NCBI RefSeq assembly: GCF_900176395.1 | Contig: NZ_FWXL01000011.1 | Span: 1-64,000, forward strand | Reading direction: 5' to 3' | DNA length: 64,000 bases | Source of the DNA: Novosphingobium sp. B1 | GTDB taxonomy: Bacteria; Pseudomonadota; Alphaproteobacteria; Sphingomonadales; Sphingomonadaceae | Part shown: positions 61,502-64,000 of the stretch, piece after piece | How the letters are laid out: each line of letters starts with the position of its first letter | Numbering within the stretch: the stretch's first letter is position 1 | Program-made: the position numbers and the translations under genes | The notes under the pieces: generated by a model | The model's database searches: none | Told to the model about the DNA's origin: nothing | Seen by the model: only the letters and a program-made list of their open reading frames with translations

Positions 61502-63880
61502 TCAGAAGTTGATACCGGCACGCAAGCCGATGGTCCGTACCGATTCAAAGCTGAAACGCTGGTTGAGCGTCATCACCGGCGGGGCAACGCCCACCGGGTT
61601 GGCGTCGCCACCATCCGAACCAACCGAAATCGGGCGGATCTCGTTCGTGCAATTCTTGCAGAACAGGCTGATGTTCCAGTTGTCGGCCTTCACACCGGCG
61701 CGCAGGTCGACCGTGTCCCAGGTCGGGATGACGAACGGTGCTCCGATGCCGGCGGACTGCGGCGAGCGATGGTAGTAGCCAACGCCAAATTGCGCTTCCA
61801 GGCCCTCGGTGATCGGCGCTGCATATTCGGCGCCGAGCGTCGCGGTAAACTTCGAGGACAGCGGCAACTGATAGCCCTTGGCATTGAAAGTGCCGACGAA
61901 GCCGGGCAGCGACGAATTGATGTCAGCCTTGCAACCGCCGGTCGTCTGTGAGGGATAGCACTGCGCGCCAGGGTAATCATCGAACGTCGCATCAGCGTAC
62001 GAGGCAGACCCCGAAAGGGTCAGCCCTTCGAACGGACGGGCCTGGAACGAGAAGTCGATGCCCTTGGTCGTTGCCGTCGCAGCATTGCCCAGCACGAACG
62101 TGCGCAGCGCCTGGACGAAGGCTTGGACCTGAAGGTCATAGAACTTCGTGTAGAAGCCCGAAACGCTGAACGTCAACGCGCCGTCAAGCGCCTTGCCCTT
62201 GATGCCGAGTTCGCCACCGCGCGAGATTTCCGGGCGGACGGCAAGATCGGCATTCGGAGCAGGAGCCGTATTCGAGAAGCCCGGTCCCTTGAAGCCTTCG
62301 CCGTAGAAGCCATAGAGCATCAGGTCTGGCGACGCCTGCCAGTCGAAGCCCAGCTTGTAGCTGAGATCGGTGGCATCGGTGGACTGGTCGGCAACGTTAT
62401 TCTTAACGCCGAGCGTGACAAAATAATTACCGAAGTTTTCGCGCAAGTTTATCTGCGCCTTTTCATAAGTCAGGCGCGCACCGGCAGTAATCTTGAAGGT
62501 GTCGGTGAGCTGGTAGCCAAGCTGGCCAAACGCGGCATAGCTGTCGTTCTGCAGGCGGTACTGGAAGTCCTGGCCGAGGAACGAGCGGTTGCTGACACCA
62601 CACGCCGGCGGCGGACCTGCGGTGACCGTGGCGCCGATGCAGAACGGAAAGCCGATGGCCACAAAGTCTGGCAAGCCATTGTTGCCACCACGGAAGCCCG
62701 AATTGTTACCGACCGAGCGATAGTAATACAGACCGAACTGGCCGGTCAGGGCATTGCCGCTGGGCAGGGCGAGACGCAGTTCCTGCGAGTATTGGTCGTA
62801 CTTCTGGTTGGAACCGTTGAAGTTGAAGAAGTTGAACGGCGTCTGGTCCGAGTCGAACTGGAAATCGACCTTGGCCTGCTTCCATGCTGTGATGCTGCTC
62901 AGTTCCATGCCGTTGCCGAGGCGCAGGTTGATGTTGGCCTGAAGACCACCGGTATCGCTGTCACGGAAGTTGGGCGCGTCAGCCGCGAAGTTCAGGTTCT
63001 CCGTTCCTGCGACGAGGCCACGTGCCGGGTACTGGCTGCCAGGGCCGAACTGGCGGAAGGTGATGTCGTAGCGCCCGGTGATGCCGAGCTGGCGGTTGTA
63101 GTCGCCAATCACATAGACCGAGAGATTGTCGGTCGGCTCGAACAGCAGCTTCGCCCGCAGGCCGAGGTTTTCGAGACCAAGGTCGTTGCGTATGTTCGGA
63201 TTGACCTTGCCGACCGTGATCGGGTCCTGATCGCTGTAAATCGCATTCAGGCGCAGCGCAGCCTTGTCGCCCAGCGGCGCGTTGACGGTCGAGCGGATCT
63301 GGTAACCGGTACCGTCGTCACCGGGACGGGCACGCTGGACCAGTTCGCCATCGGCGCTGAAGGAGAACTCACCAAGCTTGGGCTTGTTGGTCGTGATGTT
63401 CACCAGACCGGCCGAGGCGTTCTTGCCGAACAGCAGGCCCTGCGGCCCGTTCAGCACTTCGACGCGCGCTACGTCGTAGAATGCGTTTGCCGCATATTCA
63501 CGGTTGCCGAGCACCACGTCGTCGATCACCTGCGAAACGCTGGCTTCGACCGTGTTCGAGAACGTGGCCGTGCCTACGCCACGCACCGAAAAGGTGTTGT
63601 CCTGTGCCACCTGAAGGCTTGGCGCCAACTTGGTTACAGCGGTCAGGTCGTTTGCGCCGCGCTGGACCAGCTGCTCCGCGCCAACCACGGTCACGCTGAC
63701 CGGAACCTTGAGCACGTTCTCGCTGCGGCGCTGCGCGGTAACGATGATCTCGCCGGGCGCCGATGCTTCTTCGGCGGCCTGTTCATCGGCGGCTTGGGCG
63801 AAGGCGGGTACTGAAGAGAACAGCGCGATCGCTGCGATTGATACCGACTGCACGAGCCGGGTCTTCCTGCTGATGTTCAT
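61502..63880 (-). CDS. TonB-dependent outer-membrane receptor
   Basis: 792 aa. Signal peptide ending SSVPAFA, TonB box GEIIVTAQRR at 43-52, plug (ARVEVLNGPQGLLFGKNASAGLVNITT) and barrel ending RTIGLRAGINF. A strong AGGGAGG ribosome site precedes the ATG. It lies upstream of the esterase and GH1 genes on the same strand, so it probably imports a plant-type glycoside or its breakdown product. The pair of Cys in FCKNCTNEIRP near the C-terminus may form a disulfide. Confidence 0.94.
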   Translation of the reverse strand: MNISRKTRLVQSVSIAAIALFSSVPAFAQAADEQAAEEASAPGEIIVTAQRRSENVLKVPVSVTVVGAEQLVQRGANDLTAVTKLAPSLQVAQDNTFSVRGVGTATFSNTVEASVSQVIDDVVLGNREYAANAFYDVARVEVLNGPQGLLFGKNASAGLVNITTNKPKLGEFSFSADGELVQRARPGDDGTGYQIRSTVNAPLGDKAALRLNAIYSDQDPITVGKVNPNIRNDLGLENLGLRAKLLFEPTDNLSVYVIGDYNRQLGITGRYDITFRQFGPGSQYPARGLVAGTENLNFAADAPNFRDSDTGGLQANINLRLGNGMELSSITAWKQAKVDFQFDSDQTPFNFFNFNGSNQKYDQYSQELRLALPSGNALTGQFGLYYYRSVGNNSGFRGGNNGLPDFVAIGFPFCIGATVTAGPPPACGVSNRSFLGQDFQYRLQNDSYAAFGQLGYQLTDTFKITAGARLTYEKAQINLRENFGNYFVTLGVKNNVADQSTDATDLSYKLGFDWQASPDLMLYGFYGEGFKGPGFSNTAPAPNADLAVRPEISRGGELGIKGKALDGALTFSVSGFYTKFYDLQVQAFVQALRTFVLGNAATATTKGIDFSFQARPFEGLTLSGSASYADATFDDYPGAQCYPSQTTGGCKADINSSLPGFVGTFNAKGYQLPLSSKFTATLGAEYAAPITEGLEAQFGVGYYHRSPQSAGIGAPFVIPTWDTVDLRAGVKADNWNISLFCKNCTNEIRPISVGSDGGDANPVGVAPPVMTLNQRFSFESVRTIGLRAGINF

Positions 63881-64000
63881 GGATTATCCTCCCTTTGAAC
63901 GATTTCCGCGGCCTTTGCTTTGCCCCGCCGGTCCGCGTACCCGGCGTCCTGATTCCCGGCAGCCTGTCGCTGCTTCAAGCCTGGATGATCGTCGCGTGAC

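Noticed and set aside
62123..63814. A 563-codon open frame antisense to the second TonB receptor
   Set aside because: The receptor frame has a signal peptide, TonB box and correct C-terminus; the antisense product has no features.

Overview
The window looks like chromosomal DNA of a sphingomonad alphaproteobacterium, most likely Novosphingobium or a close relative. Reasons: high G+C, large TonB-dependent receptors with IIVTAQRR-type TonB boxes, DUF4170, DUF1254/DUF1214 and DUF3237 proteins, an EcfG-type stress promoter, and the alphaproteobacterial orders serB/miaA/ilvB-ilvN-ilvC, rpiB-glyA-nrdR and coaD-PPIase-queA-tgt. Species was not tested by any search.

Region 1 (1-3507) is the right end of an integrated element. 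It has an IS21-like terminus (1-95) that cuts a probable strawberry-notch gene, a CHC2/Toprim primase-like gene, a secreted lytic transglycosylase, and a P4-type tyrosine integrase. It ends at a 3' fragment of tRNA-Lys(CTT), which marks the attachment site.

Region 2 (3.6-11.8 kb) is accessory metabolism: a 970-aa TonB receptor, ribH, a translationally coupled four-gene set (kinase-like, CrtC/lipocalin-like, DUF1214, DUF1254) of unknown role, a small membrane protein and a winged-helix regulator.

Region 3 (11.9-25.4 kb) is housekeeping: eno; a four-gene envelope/stress set behind an EcfG-like promoter; DUF4170; greA; carA-carB; and yqeY-dnaG-rpoD, a variant of the macromolecular synthesis operon.

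Region 4 (25.4-43.7 kb) holds a coupled FAD monooxygenase/DUF3237 pair, rpiB-glyA-small membrane gene-nrdR-trmJ, a chorismate mutase-like gene, rpsD, tgt and queA flanking a TauE-type transporter, PPIase-coaD-prenyl synthase-xseB, purL, coq4, a ferric reductase-like membrane protein, and serB/miaA, which overlap head to head.

Region 5 (43.7-51.5 kb) is branched-chain amino acid synthesis: ilvB-ilvN-ilvC and leuA. Both units have leaders that look regulatory: a possible attenuator with an uORF before ilvB, and a Leu/Ile-rich leader peptide before leuA. Between them lie an I78-type inhibitor behind a perfect CRP-like palindrome, a YceI protein and an epoxide hydrolase.

Region 6 (51.6-64 kb) has an amidohydrolase, a nitronate monooxygenase-like enzyme, an AHH-type nuclease with an unknown partner, a flavodoxin-like protein, recJ, two tandem tRNA-Glu genes differing only at the wobble base, and a GH1 glycosidase/esterase/TonB-receptor locus.

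No CRISPR array, rRNA or replication origin was seen. The findings most worth checking are the leader regions of leuA, ilvB and DUF4170, the attachment-site palindrome, the EcfG promoter, the CRP-like operator and the two unexplained coupled gene sets.
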